Below are positions 8,277 to 16,461 of a DNA stretch of 64,000 nucleotides, one piece after another. The DNA lies in contig JAEPML010000007.1 in assembly GCA_017643925.1 (NCBI GenBank), positions 179,109 to 243,108 on the forward strand. Direction: 5' to 3'. The notes beneath the pieces are model-generated. The model was not told where the DNA came from, made no database searches, and was given only the letters and a program-made list of their open reading frames with translations. Positions within the stretch are counted from its first letter, which is position 1. Each line of letters opens with the position of its first letter. The translations under genes were made by a program, and so were the position numbers. The DNA is from Roseibium sp. Its GTDB lineage: Bacteria > Pseudomonadota > Alphaproteobacteria > Rhizobiales > Stappiaceae.

Positions 8277-10052
8277 TTGCGTAAACGGTTTGTTGATTTC
8301 GACGCCGTCGGTAGGCTGAAACGCGCGGCAAAGTTTGTCGGCGCGATCGCGGCCGCGTCTGCGCTCCTGGTCACTGCTGCCCAGGCCGAAACGCGCACGC
8401 TCAAGCTGTACAACACGCACACCAAAGAGCGCGTATCCATCACATTCAAGAAGAATGGCCGCTACCTTCCGGGTGGTCTGCGCGAAGCCAACCGCTTCCT
8501 GCGCGACTGGCGCCGGAACGAGAGCATCAAGATGGATCCGGAACTTCTCGACCTGATCTGGGAAGTCTACAAGAAGGTCGGCGCCCGCGAACATATCCAC
8601 GTCGTGTCGAGCTACCGGTCACCTGCCACCAACAACATGTTGCGCAAGCGGTCTTCCGGCGTTGCCAGAAACAGTCAGCACACGCTCGGCAAGGCCATGG
8701 ATTTCTACATCCCCGGCGTCAATCTCGCCAAGTTGCGTGCTGCGGGCCTGCGCAAGGAAGTCGGTGGTGTCGGGTATTACCCCCGTTCCGGCTCACCATT
8801 CGTTCACATGGATACTGGCAGGGTCCGTCACTGGCCGCGCATGAGCCGCTCCCAGCTTGTAAAGGTTTTCCCGAACGGCAAGACCTTGCACATTCCTTCT
8901 GACGGAAAGCCGCTCAAGGGCTACAAGCTGGCGCTTGCACAATCCAAGTCCGGCACCAAGCGCTCGACCCGTCCGACAATCGTTGCTTCCAGTCAAAGAT
9001 CCAACTCCGGCAACCGCACGTCGACCACCCGCGATCAGAGCCTGACCAATCCGGGACAGCCGATCGCCACCGGTGCGGAGCCGACAAGACCGTCCAACAA
9101 TGGCAACCTGCTTGCCAGCCTGTTCGGTGGCGGAAACACGAAGAACGGCGAAACCGGTTCGCGGCCCGGCGCGGTTGGCAACACCCGCACGCAAACCGCC
9201 AGCGTTTCTCCCGTGGTTAAAAATCCGCCTGTTCCGGCTCCGAAGATCCAGGAGACGCAGCCGCCGGTTGACGCGCCACTTGTCGTTGCAAGCGCCGCAC
9301 CGACCTTCAAGCCGAGAATCGACGAACCCGTGCCGTCGATTGCCAGCGCTCCCACGCCGAACACTCTGGACGCCCAGCGCGCGAGACTTGAAGCCGGTCT
9401 CCCTGCCCCGACCAGCGAAGACATCAATTCCCGTTTCCAGGTCGCCCGCGCCCCCTCTCAAAAACCGGGAGCGGATCTGAGCGAGGCGGCACGTGTCGCA
9501 GCAGCACAGCTTGGCGTGACGGGCAGCCTGCCCGCTCCGCAAGCACCGCCTGCAAACGACCCTGTCGCGGCAATCGCTGCGGCCACGGGAACGGCCGTAC
9601 CTTCTCCGACCCCGGCTCCGCGGCCTGAGACCACGCTTTCCTATGCGTCCGCATCAGCGACGCCGCCGAGCCTCAACCGCTCGCTTCGCCCGTCTGTTGC
9701 AGCACCGCCTGCCACCACGGCGAACCGGAGCGCCACGCCGCCGGCAAGCCAGGCCAATCGCCAACCCACCGTTTCGGGCCGCATACCGCGTGACCAGATC
9801 GTTGACCCGCTGGCCGGATTTGCAAGCCTGCCGGACAAGTCCGAACCGACACTTCTTTCAGGTGTTGGCACAACACGGCACCAGACATTTGCCTGGCTGA
9901 GCCATCCGAACCAGCGCCAGCTGAAAAACGTGATGATGCCCGGCAACAGGTTCGTATCGGCGAGCTTCGAGCAGAATGCTTATGGCGGACTTCGCACCGA
10001 CCGTTTCGACGGCCCTGCGATCGTGGTTCTTCCCGTCACCTTTGCCCGCTAG
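8277..10052 (+). CDS. Secreted DUF882/M15-like peptidase with long Pro/Ala-rich tail
   Basis: A 591-residue exported protein. After a basic start and hydrophobic helix ending in TAAQA (about residue 38), residues 40-205 form the DUF882 domain (YcbK-like, related to M15 D,D-peptidases), with zinc-ligand motifs SQHTLGKAMDF and FVHMDTG and the SSYRSP motif. The remaining 380 or so residues are low-complexity Pro/Ala/Ser/Thr-rich sequence with a short ordered block at the very end (FAWLSHPNQRQLKN), suggesting a wall-spanning spacer. The TTG at 8277, after GAGATAGAGA, is the only start that keeps the signal sequence. Role in peptidoglycan processing is inferred from the domain. Confidence 0.85.
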   Translation: MRKRFVDFDAVGRLKRAAKFVGAIAAASALLVTAAQAETRTLKLYNTHTKERVSITFKKNGRYLPGGLREANRFLRDWRRNESIKMDPELLDLIWEVYKKVGAREHIHVVSSYRSPATNNMLRKRSSGVARNSQHTLGKAMDFYIPGVNLAKLRAAGLRKEVGGVGYYPRSGSPFVHMDTGRVRHWPRMSRSQLVKVFPNGKTLHIPSDGKPLKGYKLALAQSKSGTKRSTRPTIVASSQRSNSGNRTSTTRDQSLTNPGQPIATGAEPTRPSNNGNLLASLFGGGNTKNGETGSRPGAVGNTRTQTASVSPVVKNPPVPAPKIQETQPPVDAPLVVASAAPTFKPRIDEPVPSIASAPTPNTLDAQRARLEAGLPAPTSEDINSRFQVARAPSQKPGADLSEAARVAAAQLGVTGSLPAPQAPPANDPVAAIAAATGTAVPSPTPAPRPETTLSYASASATPPSLNRSLRPSVAAPPATTANRSATPPASQANRQPTVSGRIPRDQIVDPLAGFASLPDKSEPTLLSGVGTTRHQTFAWLSHPNQRQLKNVMMPGNRFVSASFEQNAYGGLRTDRFDGPAIVVLPVTFAR

Positions 10053-10071
10053 GCGCCTTCGGATAGATCAA

Positions 10072-10098
10072 AAAAGAGCGGCCCCAGGCCGCTCTTTT
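10072..10098. terminator. Bidirectional Rho-independent terminator
   Basis: Stem AAAAGAGCGGCC/GGCCGCTCTTTT around a 3-base loop, with A-run on one side and T-run on the other. It lies between the convergent DUF882 gene and gapR and can serve both. Confidence 0.85.
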
Positions 10099-10122
10099 CA
10101 GTTCTGACGGGGAAAATGCCGG

Positions 10123-10383
10123 TCAGCCTTCCGCCGGGCCTGCCATGCCAAGCGCGTGCATGTAGAGGTCAAGAACAGCCTCTTCCTCTTCCCGCTCATG
10201 AGGCTGCTTTTTCCGCAGAGAAACAATCTTGCGCATGATCTTGACATCGTAGCCGTTGCCCTTGGCTTCGGCATAGACGTCCTTGATATCGTCAGCGATC
10301 ACTTTCTTTTCTTCTTCCAAACGCTCGATACGTTCCACAAACGCACGCAGCTGATCGGCTGCTACTCCACCGGGATCGGACAT
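10123..10383 (-). CDS. gapR: GapR (DUF2312) nucleoid-associated protein
   Basis: An 86-residue protein of the DUF2312/GapR family. The family binds overtwisted, AT-rich DNA ahead of forks and RNA polymerase and stimulates topoisomerases. The N-terminal coiled helix ([25 protein letters not shown], about residues 11-35) and the [18 protein letters not shown] block are diagnostic. The ATG at 10383 is preceded by GAAGGAG at correct spacing; the frame continues 19 codons upstream without similarity to the family. Length agrees with Caulobacter GapR (89 residues). Confidence 0.93.
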   Translation of the reverse strand: MSDPGGVAADQLRAFVERIERLEEEKKVIADDIKDVYAEAKGNGYDVKIMRKIVSLRKKQPHEREEEEAVLDLYMHALGMAGPAEG

Positions 10384-10539
10384 AAGTCTTGTTGCTCCTT
10401 CTTCATTGTTCTTAACAGTCGGTTTTCCCAGGCCTGGCAAACGGAACGCCCGCCACCTGCAATCATTGGCCCGTGCCGTGCCAGACTATCGACCGTCGGT
10501 CAAGCGGCTTTGGCCTAAATCATGACGATGGCTCCGCAC

Positions 10540-10836
10540 CTAGTGTTGCGGCTTGTTCTTCTCGAAAGATGCCTTCTGTTCGGCTGTCGCTTCAGTCTGG
10601 TATTTTGATTTCCAGTCGTCATAAGGCATGCCATAGACGATTTCCCTGGCATCGGCCTTCTCCAGATCCAGGCCTTTCTCATTCGCCGCATCCTTGTACC
10701 AGTTGGACAGGCAATTGCGGCAGAAACCGGCAAGGTTCATCATGTCGATGTTCTGAACGTCCGTGCGGCCGCGCAGATGTTCCACAATGCGTCTGAAAAC
10801 CGCAGCTTCCAGCTCGGTCCTGGTCTGGTCGTCCAT
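10540..10836 (-). CDS. DUF1244 family protein
   Basis: A 98-residue conserved alphaproteobacterial protein of unknown function. The family signature is RRLVEHLR-like at the N-terminus (here RRIVEHLRGRTDVQNID) followed by NLAGFCRNCLSNWYKDAA, with a CxxC pair that may bind metal, and DAREIVYGMPYDDWKSKYQ. The ATG at 10836 has GGAAGAGGAG upstream, 34 bases after the end of the N-formylglutamate amidohydrolase gene, so the two form an operon. The pairing with that hydrolase is common in rhizobial genomes, but no role is known. Confidence 0.88.
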   Translation of the reverse strand: MDDQTRTELEAAVFRRIVEHLRGRTDVQNIDMMNLAGFCRNCLSNWYKDAANEKGLDLEKADAREIVYGMPYDDWKSKYQTEATAEQKASFEKNKPQH

Positions 10837-10869
10837 GTTTGCCAACTCCTCTTCCTGGATTTCGGTCAC

Positions 10870-11691
10870 TTAGCGTTTGTCGGTGCGGGACTTATACTGT
10901 CTGACTTGTCGGCATTCCGGGTCCTGCGCGATCTGCCGCAAGACAGGCTCCAGACGATCGGCCCACTCGAGTGCGCCCGCTTCGTCCGCAATCAGGTCCT
11001 GCCGCAACTCCAGAAGCACATGCGCAATTCCGCGACCCGTTCCATGCCGATACATGGTGTCGTTCTTCAAGGCGCCATCATAGGGCTCGTTGTCACCTAC
11101 GATCAGGTCATCCTGGCTCCTCAGGCCGCCAAGCATCGGTTTGACTGCCCTGTTGTCCGTGTCCCACAGGACGGTGACATGCCACGGGCGCGGCACGCCG
11201 CGCCAGACGGGTGTGAAACTGTGAAGCGAGACGATGACCGGCGGAGCGGCCACCTCGATCATCGCCGACAACGTATCGTCGATCAGGTCGTGATAGGGCT
11301 TGTGGAACTGGGCAATACGGTATGCGCGCTCGGCGGCGTCGACCTTGGCATTGCCAGGCACGACCGCGCCGTCAGACAGGCGCATGATCAGGGTCGGATC
11401 ATCTTCGCCCCTGTTCGGATCAATCAGAAGACGGGAAAACGTCGTCAGACAGGCAGGCGCCCTGAGCCGCTCAGCCAGTTCGAGCGTCACGGCACGCGCG
11501 CCGATGTCGTAACCGATGTGGCGTTCGAACTGTTCTGCCGGAACCCCCAGGTCGCCGTAGCCGGGTGGAACGGTGTTGCGCGCGTGATCGCAAATGAGCA
11601 GCAATCCGCTGCTGAAATCACCGCTCACATATTCTGTCGGCTGAAAGGCCGCACCGGCTCCGACTGCTGTCTCAATCATTTCTTGCTTCAT
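10870..11691 (-). CDS. N-formylglutamate amidohydrolase-like protein (COG3931 type)
   Basis: A 273-residue predicted zinc amidohydrolase of the FGase family. Conserved parts are LLICDHARNTVPPGYG near residue 33 (catalytic His), YDIGARAVT, FSRLLIDPNRG and VSLHSFTP. It is a distant relative of HutG-type enzymes, and its real substrate is unknown. A second, different family member is encoded at 16994-17914. The ATG at 11691 lacks a clear ribosome-binding site; another ATG four codons in is equally plausible. It is upstream of, and probably co-transcribed with, the DUF1244 gene. Confidence 0.82.
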   Translation of the reverse strand: MKQEMIETAVGAGAAFQPTEYVSGDFSSGLLLICDHARNTVPPGYGDLGVPAEQFERHIGYDIGARAVTLELAERLRAPACLTTFSRLLIDPNRGEDDPTLIMRLSDGAVVPGNAKVDAAERAYRIAQFHKPYHDLIDDTLSAMIEVAAPPVIVSLHSFTPVWRGVPRPWHVTVLWDTDNRAVKPMLGGLRSQDDLIVGDNEPYDGALKNDTMYRHGTGRGIAHVLLELRQDLIADEAGALEWADRLEPVLRQIAQDPECRQVRQYKSRTDKR

Positions 11692-12157
11692 GGAAGGTCT
11701 AGATGTTCGCGATTGCGCAGGCGGACAGATTTACGTCAAACGGCGCTTCGAACCAAGTCGGAATCGGCATATTCCCATCACGAATTGCATCTTCCCGTTT
11801 TTTGAAGCAGGCGGGCTCCAGGCTGAGCAGGGGTTTACAGCATTGTTGGTTTTGCGGATTGGCGAGGATATTGTATACCCAATTCGGGGGGGATTGTGGA
11901 CGAGGTCGGCTTTGGCCTTTTTCCCGCCCCATTTTTGACCACATAGGGAGGTGAAATCGTTCTTCGGGCGGAAATACGGAACGGTTTCAAGCAATAAGGT
12001 TGGGCGAAAGCACCTAGTTATTGGGTTAACGACGTTGACAAGACCCTCTTGTCCACGCAAAAAGCGAATGTCTGAAAAGCAGCAAAGTGAACGACTGCAT
12101 ATGTCTGAAGTTGGGGAACGGTACCAGGGTGGGTCTCGGGTTCGCGTCAGCGTGCCG
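11692..12157. other. Intergenic promoter region between divergent genes
   Basis: About 465 bases between the divergent hydrolase and DUF1036 genes. It must hold both promoters. A perfect inverted repeat GACAAGA-CCC-TCTTGTC lies at 12037-12053 and overlaps a TTGACA hexamer at 12035-12040, so it may be an operator for DUF1036-pyk. If DUF1036 starts at an earlier ATG (12068 or 12101) the gap is correspondingly shorter. Nothing else is recognised here. Confidence 0.4.
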
Positions 12158-12589
12158 ATGAAAGCTCTCTTTGCCGTTGTTCTGACACTGCTGTTTCTCC
12201 CCGCGATCAGTGGCGATGCCAGGGCTGACCTCCGGCTCTGCAACAAGACAGACAGTCAGGTTGGTGTAGCCATCGGCTACAAGGACCAGACCGAATGGGT
12301 CACTGAGGGATGGTGGAACCTTGCCTCGAACTCGTGCGAGACACTTGTTCCTGGCTCTCTGCTGTCACGATACTATTACATCTACGCAGTTGATTATGAC
12401 CAGTTCGGCGAATGGGGTGGCCGTGCATTCATGTGCACGCGCGAAAAGGAATTCACCATCCGCGGAATTGAAGACTGTGTGGCTCGGGGCTATGAGCGGA
12501 CAGGCTTTTTCGAAATCGACACGGGCGAACAGAGCAGCTGGACGGTCCAGCTGACCGAACCCGTGCAACAAGGGACAGGTGGGCGATGA
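12158..12589 (+). CDS. Secreted DUF1036 family protein
   Basis: A DUF1036 protein of about 143 residues from this start. Its signal peptide is MKALFAVVLTLLFLPAI followed by a site after GDARA; the mature part has the family features LRLCNKTDSQVGVAIGYKD, GWWNL, YYYIYA, the paired cysteines (LCN, SCET, MCT, DCV) and a final aromatic region. Function is unknown. In-frame ATGs at 12068 and 12101 would add a charged N-terminal stretch; none has a strong ribosome-binding site, so the start is uncertain. The stop overlaps the pyk start as ATGA, implying translational coupling to pyruvate kinase. Confidence 0.8.
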   Translation: MKALFAVVLTLLFLPAISGDARADLRLCNKTDSQVGVAIGYKDQTEWVTEGWWNLASNSCETLVPGSLLSRYYYIYAVDYDQFGEWGGRAFMCTREKEFTIRGIEDCVARGYERTGFFEIDTGEQSSWTVQLTEPVQQGTGGR

Positions 12590-14022
12590 GGCGAAACCGA
12601 CGAGTCAAAATCTTAGCAACTCTCGGACCCTCCTCCTCAGAACAAGACATCATTGAAACCCTGTATCGCTCAGGTGCGGACGTATTCCGCATCAACATGA
12701 GCCATACGGATCATGATCGTCTGAAGATGCTCGTCGAGCGCATCCGTTCTGTCGAGGAAAATGTAGGACGACCAATCGGAATTTTGGCGGATCTCCAGGG
12801 ACCGAAACTGCGTCTGGGAACATTCGCTGATGGACCCGTGATGCTCAAGAACGGCGCCAGCTTCACGTTGGACGCGGATACGTCGGGTGGCGATGTCAAT
12901 CGCGTGCACCTGCCGCATCCTGAAATTCTCCAGGCCCTGGAGCCTGGGCACAGGCTTCTTCTGGACGACGGCAAGGTACAGCTCCTTGTGAAGGAAGCCA
13001 GCGCCACCAAGGCTGTTACCGAAGTTGTGGTCGGCGGCAAAATGTCGGACCGCAAGGGTGTCAGCGTCCCGGACTCGGAAATCGCCACCAGTGCGATGAC
13101 CGAAAAGGACCACAAGGATCTCATCGCTGCGCTGGACCAGAAGGTGGACTGGGTTGCCCTGTCCTTTGTGCAGCGCCCGGACGACCTTGCCGAGGTGCGC
13201 AAGATCACGCGCGGCCGCGCAGGTGTTCTTGCAAAGATCGAAAAGCCACAGGCCATCGGCCGTCTGGACGAGATCATCGAATTGTCCGACGCGATCATGG
13301 TCGCCCGCGGCGATCTTGGCGTCGAAATGCCGCTGGAACAGGTTCCTGGTCTTCAGAAACGGATCACCCGCGCCTGCCGCCGTGCCGGCAAGCCTGTCGT
13401 CATCGCGACGCAGATGCTGGAATCCATGATCAACTCGCCGGTACCGACCCGCGCCGAGGTGTCCGATGTGGCAACGGCCGTCTTCGAAGGTGCCGATGCG
13501 GTGATGTTGTCCGCGGAATCCGCAGCCGGTGACTTCCCGGTCGAAGCGGTCTCGACAATGGACAAGATTGCCCATCAGGTCGAGCAGGACAACAACTACC
13601 AGAACATCATTTACGCCCAGCGGGCTGAGCCGGAAGCCACCGGTGCCGACGCGATCTCCGCGGCTGCACGTCAGATTGCCGAAACGCTCAATCTTGCAGC
13701 TGTCGTGTGTTACACGACGTCAGGGGCCACCGGTCTTCGCGCCTCGCGTGAGCGGCCTTCCTGCCCCGTGATCGTTCTGTCACCGGTGCTTGCGACAGCC
13801 CGTCGCCTGTCACTTGGCTGGGGTCTGCACTGCGTCGTCAGTGAGGATGCTGCCAACGAGGAAGACATGATCGACCGTGCCTGCCGGATTTCCTATTCGG
13901 AAGAATTCGCCAAGCCGGGCCAGCGCATCATCGTGACCGCCGGTGTCCCGTTCGGAACGCCCGGTTCCACCAACATGTTGCGGATTGCCTTTGTCGGCAA
14001 CGATGGCCAGGGCGGCATTTAA
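12586..14022 (+). CDS. pyk: Pyruvate kinase
   Basis: A 478-residue pyruvate kinase converting phosphoenolpyruvate and ADP to pyruvate and ATP. The N-terminal barrel begins RVKILATLGPSSS, the active-site region reads ILAKIEKPQAI and IMVARGDLGVEMPLEQVP (about residues 215-255), followed by ATQMLESMI, the DVATAVFEGADAVMLSAESA segment and a C-terminal allosteric domain with TTSGATGLRASRERP. Length and motifs are normal. It starts within the stop codon of the DUF1036 gene (ATGA), and a strong terminator follows, so DUF1036-pyk is a two-gene operon. Confidence 0.97.
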   Translation: MRRNRRVKILATLGPSSSEQDIIETLYRSGADVFRINMSHTDHDRLKMLVERIRSVEENVGRPIGILADLQGPKLRLGTFADGPVMLKNGASFTLDADTSGGDVNRVHLPHPEILQALEPGHRLLLDDGKVQLLVKEASATKAVTEVVVGGKMSDRKGVSVPDSEIATSAMTEKDHKDLIAALDQKVDWVALSFVQRPDDLAEVRKITRGRAGVLAKIEKPQAIGRLDEIIELSDAIMVARGDLGVEMPLEQVPGLQKRITRACRRAGKPVVIATQMLESMINSPVPTRAEVSDVATAVFEGADAVMLSAESAAGDFPVEAVSTMDKIAHQVEQDNNYQNIIYAQRAEPEATGADAISAAARQIAETLNLAAVVCYTTSGATGLRASRERPSCPVIVLSPVLATARRLSLGWGLHCVVSEDAANEEDMIDRACRISYSEEFAKPGQRIIVTAGVPFGTPGSTNMLRIAFVGNDGQGGI

Positions 14023-14043
14023 CGGTCTAATCGGTTAGATTTG

Positions 14044-14071
14044 AAAAAGGCGGCCTCTGGCCGCCTTTTTT
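14044..14071 (+). terminator. Rho-independent terminator after pyk
   Basis: Twelve-base-pair stem AAAAAGGCGGCC/GGCCGCCTTTTT with a TCT loop and a run of six T. The A-run on the other side lets it also end the convergent alpha/beta hydrolase transcript. Confidence 0.88.
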
Positions 14072-14075
14072 GTCT

Positions 14076-15071
14076 CTACACCGCTTTTTCAAGTCCCGGG
14101 GTAGCGCCCACATCATCGGACACCTTCACCCTCTGGATCAGGCGCTCCAATGCGCGAACGATCTGGCCCGTATGGGTCAGGTGCGGCATGTGCCCGACAC
14201 CGTCAAGCATGAGCAATTCCATGTGCGGCAGATCCTGCAGCAAGCCCTCGCAATGGATGGAAGGCCACACCACCGTGTCCTCGGTTCCCGAAACAGCCAG
14301 GGAAGGCTGACGCAATGTCGAATAGACCCTGGATTGCTCCATGATGGATTTCTTCAAACCCGTTATGTCGCGCGCATTGGCCCGGAACACTTTGGGATGG
14401 AACAACCGTTCCAGTTGGATTTTTTCCCCGTAACCATCAACAACAGGATCCGGATAAAAGACGTTTGCAATCGCGGCAGGGGCCAGAAACTTCGCTGCCG
14501 GCCAGACAAGAAACTGGCAAAACAGGGTTCCGATCACCGGCAGGGATGCAAGGGTGTAATACCAGTTCACCCCCCCTGGCCAGACATGACTGACAGGTGC
14601 GAGAAAAGCCATGCCCTTGACCCTGTCGGGTGCGGCGAGGCCCAATGCCGCGGTTACGGCGCCTCCAAGGGAGTGTCCGACGACAACAACCTCATCGACC
14701 CCTAATTTAGCCAGAAAAGCATCAATCAGCTCTGCCTGAGCCGGCAGGCTGCCGTGCTTCGCTTCGTCTCTCTCCGAAAAACCAAGTCCTGGCCGATCCA
14801 GGAAGATGAGTTCGTACTGGCCCTCGAAACTGTCACGAAATGCCATCATCGAATCATAGGCATTACCGCTGGCACCGTGAAGGAACAGCAATGCAGGCTT
14901 TCCGGCGGCATCCTGAAGCGCTTCAAAATGGTGGTAGTGCAGTCGCGCTCCGTCGACATCCATCAACCGGCCGTCCGGCCTGTACCGTCGGTCCACGACG
15001 GTGCTCCGGTAGAGCCAGCAACAGACCAGAAATGCAAGAAGGATCAAAAGAGGGAACACGAACCAAAACAT
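14076..15071 (-). CDS. Membrane-anchored alpha/beta hydrolase
   Basis: A 331-residue alpha/beta-fold hydrolase with one N-terminal transmembrane anchor (about residues 1-22, FWFVFPLLILLAFLVCCWLY). The oxyanion-hole motif LFLHGASG, the DRPGLGFS loop, the nucleophile elbow GHSLGG and the late GVGHMPHLT (catalytic His) are all present, with the acid likely in SGTEDTVV. Substrate is unknown; epoxide hydrolase, lipase or carotenoid-ester type enzymes are all possible. No ribosome-binding site is obvious before the ATG. It stands alone. Confidence 0.83.
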   Translation of the reverse strand: MFWFVFPLLILLAFLVCCWLYRSTVVDRRYRPDGRLMDVDGARLHYHHFEALQDAAGKPALLFLHGASGNAYDSMMAFRDSFEGQYELIFLDRPGLGFSERDEAKHGSLPAQAELIDAFLAKLGVDEVVVVGHSLGGAVTAALGLAAPDRVKGMAFLAPVSHVWPGGVNWYYTLASLPVIGTLFCQFLVWPAAKFLAPAAIANVFYPDPVVDGYGEKIQLERLFHPKVFRANARDITGLKKSIMEQSRVYSTLRQPSLAVSGTEDTVVWPSIHCEGLLQDLPHMELLMLDGVGHMPHLTHTGQIVRALERLIQRVKVSDDVGATPGLEKAV

Positions 15072-15148
15072 AAACCGGACATAGCAGTCCCGTTCAGCTG
15101 TTCAAGGGCAGGCAGGAAAGGTTCCGTGTTTTTTGGAACGTGGCCGCG

Positions 15149-15811
15149 TCAGGCAGGCGAACCCTCGGCTTCCTTTTCAAGGTCCTCGATGGCCTTGGTG
15201 GCATTTTCAAGCCCGGGGTTTATTTCCAGTGCACGCTTGAAGGTCGCGAGTGCATCATCCTTGAAGCCAAGGCGGCGCTGGATGATGGCCAGACCGGAAA
15301 GCGCGCCCCAGTGTCGGGGTTCCAGTGCGAGCGTGCGTTCGATATCGACAAGGGACTTGCCGAAGTCTTCACGCATGTAGTGAACCGTTGCCCGGCGGTT
15401 CCAGCCTTCGGCATAGGACGGACGCAGCACGACGATCACGTCAAGTAGATCCAGCGCCAGGGCCTGGTCTTCCGACTGGATGGCCTTCCCGGCGCGCGAC
15501 ATGAGAATGTCAACGGTATCGCTGCCTGAATCCATCCAGCTCATCTGAATTTCCCGGGCAGCCTTTTCAGCAAGTGCAGGATCGTCGGATTGCGCCAGAT
15601 CCGCATAGAGCTTGTCGAGGCGGCTTTGCTCATCTTCCGGGTCGGTTTCCTCGACCACAACCTTGCCGCCTTCCTCCGCAGGCGCATCGGGCATCGGATT
15701 GAAATCTTCCGCAGACGGGGGCGCCACTTCCGGACCGAGGTCGGGAACCGGCTGCGCTCCGGACGCAACGATGCTCAGGGAATAGACAAGGGCAAACAAA
15801 AAAATCCGCAT
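15149..15811 (-). CDS. Secreted tetratricopeptide repeat protein
   Basis: A 220-residue protein with a signal peptide (MRIFLFALVYSLSIVASGAQ) and, after an acidic Pro/Glu-rich segment to about residue 65, helical repeats of TPR type: LALDLLDVIVVLRPSYAEGWNRRA, the next repeat ending ALEPRHWGALSGLA, and FKDDALATFKRALEINPGLENA. At least three repeats can be counted. Such proteins usually act as periplasmic scaffolds; no specific partner can be named. Common in rhizobial genomes as a lone gene. Confidence 0.78.
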   Translation of the reverse strand: MRIFLFALVYSLSIVASGAQPVPDLGPEVAPPSAEDFNPMPDAPAEEGGKVVVEETDPEDEQSRLDKLYADLAQSDDPALAEKAAREIQMSWMDSGSDTVDILMSRAGKAIQSEDQALALDLLDVIVVLRPSYAEGWNRRATVHYMREDFGKSLVDIERTLALEPRHWGALSGLAIIQRRLGFKDDALATFKRALEINPGLENATKAIEDLEKEAEGSPA

Positions 15812-15901
15812 CCCACGATTATGGATCGTTGGATGCGGCGGTCAATCCGGGAATTTGACACTTCTTCGTGCGCCGGTGCGGATTTCGATGCGTTTCTCCG
15901 G

Positions 15902-15922
15902 AAAAAAGCAGTCTAACTGCTT
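15902..15922 (-). terminator. Rho-independent terminator after rpmJ
   Basis: Stem AAGCAG/CTGCTT with a 5-base loop; on the minus strand the stem is followed by a run of six T. It is about 50 bases past the rpmJ stop. Confidence 0.7.
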
Positions 15923-15973
15923 CAAACCGAAAGAAAAATCGCTATCCCTACCGCACTCTGCGCGACAGCAAGA

Positions 15974-16099
15974 TTAGCCCTGGCGTGCTTTGAAACGCGG
16001 GTTTTTCTTGTTGATGATGTAGACGCGGCCTTTCCGGCGAACCATACGGTTGTCCCGGTGGCGGTTCATGAGCGCTTTAAGCGAATTCTTGATCTTCAT
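15974..16099 (-). CDS. rpmJ: 50S ribosomal protein L36, zinc-free type
   Basis: A 41-residue ribosomal protein beginning [18 protein letters not shown] and ending [13 protein letters not shown]. It lacks all of the cysteine/histidine zinc-ribbon ligands found in the classical L36, so it is the C-minus (YkgO-like) form. The ATG at 16099 has GGGGGA upstream. A terminator follows about 50 bases downstream. Whether this is the only L36 copy in the genome cannot be seen here. Confidence 0.95.
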   Translation of the reverse strand: MKIKNSLKALMNRHRDNRMVRRKGRVYIINKKNPRFKARQG

Positions 16100-16140
16100 G
16101 TCACTGTCCCCCGCAAGGGTCCCGTTACTTTAAACCAAAT

Positions 16141-16157
16141 GAGCGCCTGAGGCGCTC
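16141..16157 (-). terminator. Hairpin between tRNA-Val and rpmJ
   Basis: Perfect stem GAGCGCC/GGCGCTC with a 3-base loop, followed on the minus strand by ATTTGGTTT. It could terminate the tRNA-Val transcript; the T-tract is interrupted, so the call is modest. Confidence 0.5.
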
Positions 16158-16250
16158 ACATTCCGTTTGATTGAATATGGATCAGCAGCAAACCTGTGCG
16201 CCAGACTTCTATTCAATCCGCGCTTCCTGAAGCATCAAGCAGCGCAATAA

Positions 16251-16325
16251 TGGTGGGCGTGACAGGGATTGAACCTGTGACCCCTTCGATGTCAACGAAG
16301 TGCTCTCCCGCTGAGCTACACGCCC
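16251..16325 (-). tRNA. tRNA-Val (anticodon GAC)
   Basis: A 72-nt cloverleaf plus encoded CCA. Acceptor stem GGGCGTG pairs with CACGCCC, D-arm GCTC-AGCGGGA-GAGC, anticodon stem CTTCG/CGAAG around loop TTGACAT (anticodon GAC), and T-arm ACAGG-TTCAATC-CCTGT are all perfect. The CCA end is at 16251-16253. Confidence 0.97.
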
Positions 16326-16461
16326 GAATTTCTCGGTAGTACGGCGCCCCAACGCCGTGGTGGAGAGCGATATAACGGGGAACGCCTGTCAGCGCAACCC
16401 CTCTTTTCCCCCTACACTCAAAATTTCACAGTCGTAAAGCTAGACTGATTACGGCCCGTCC

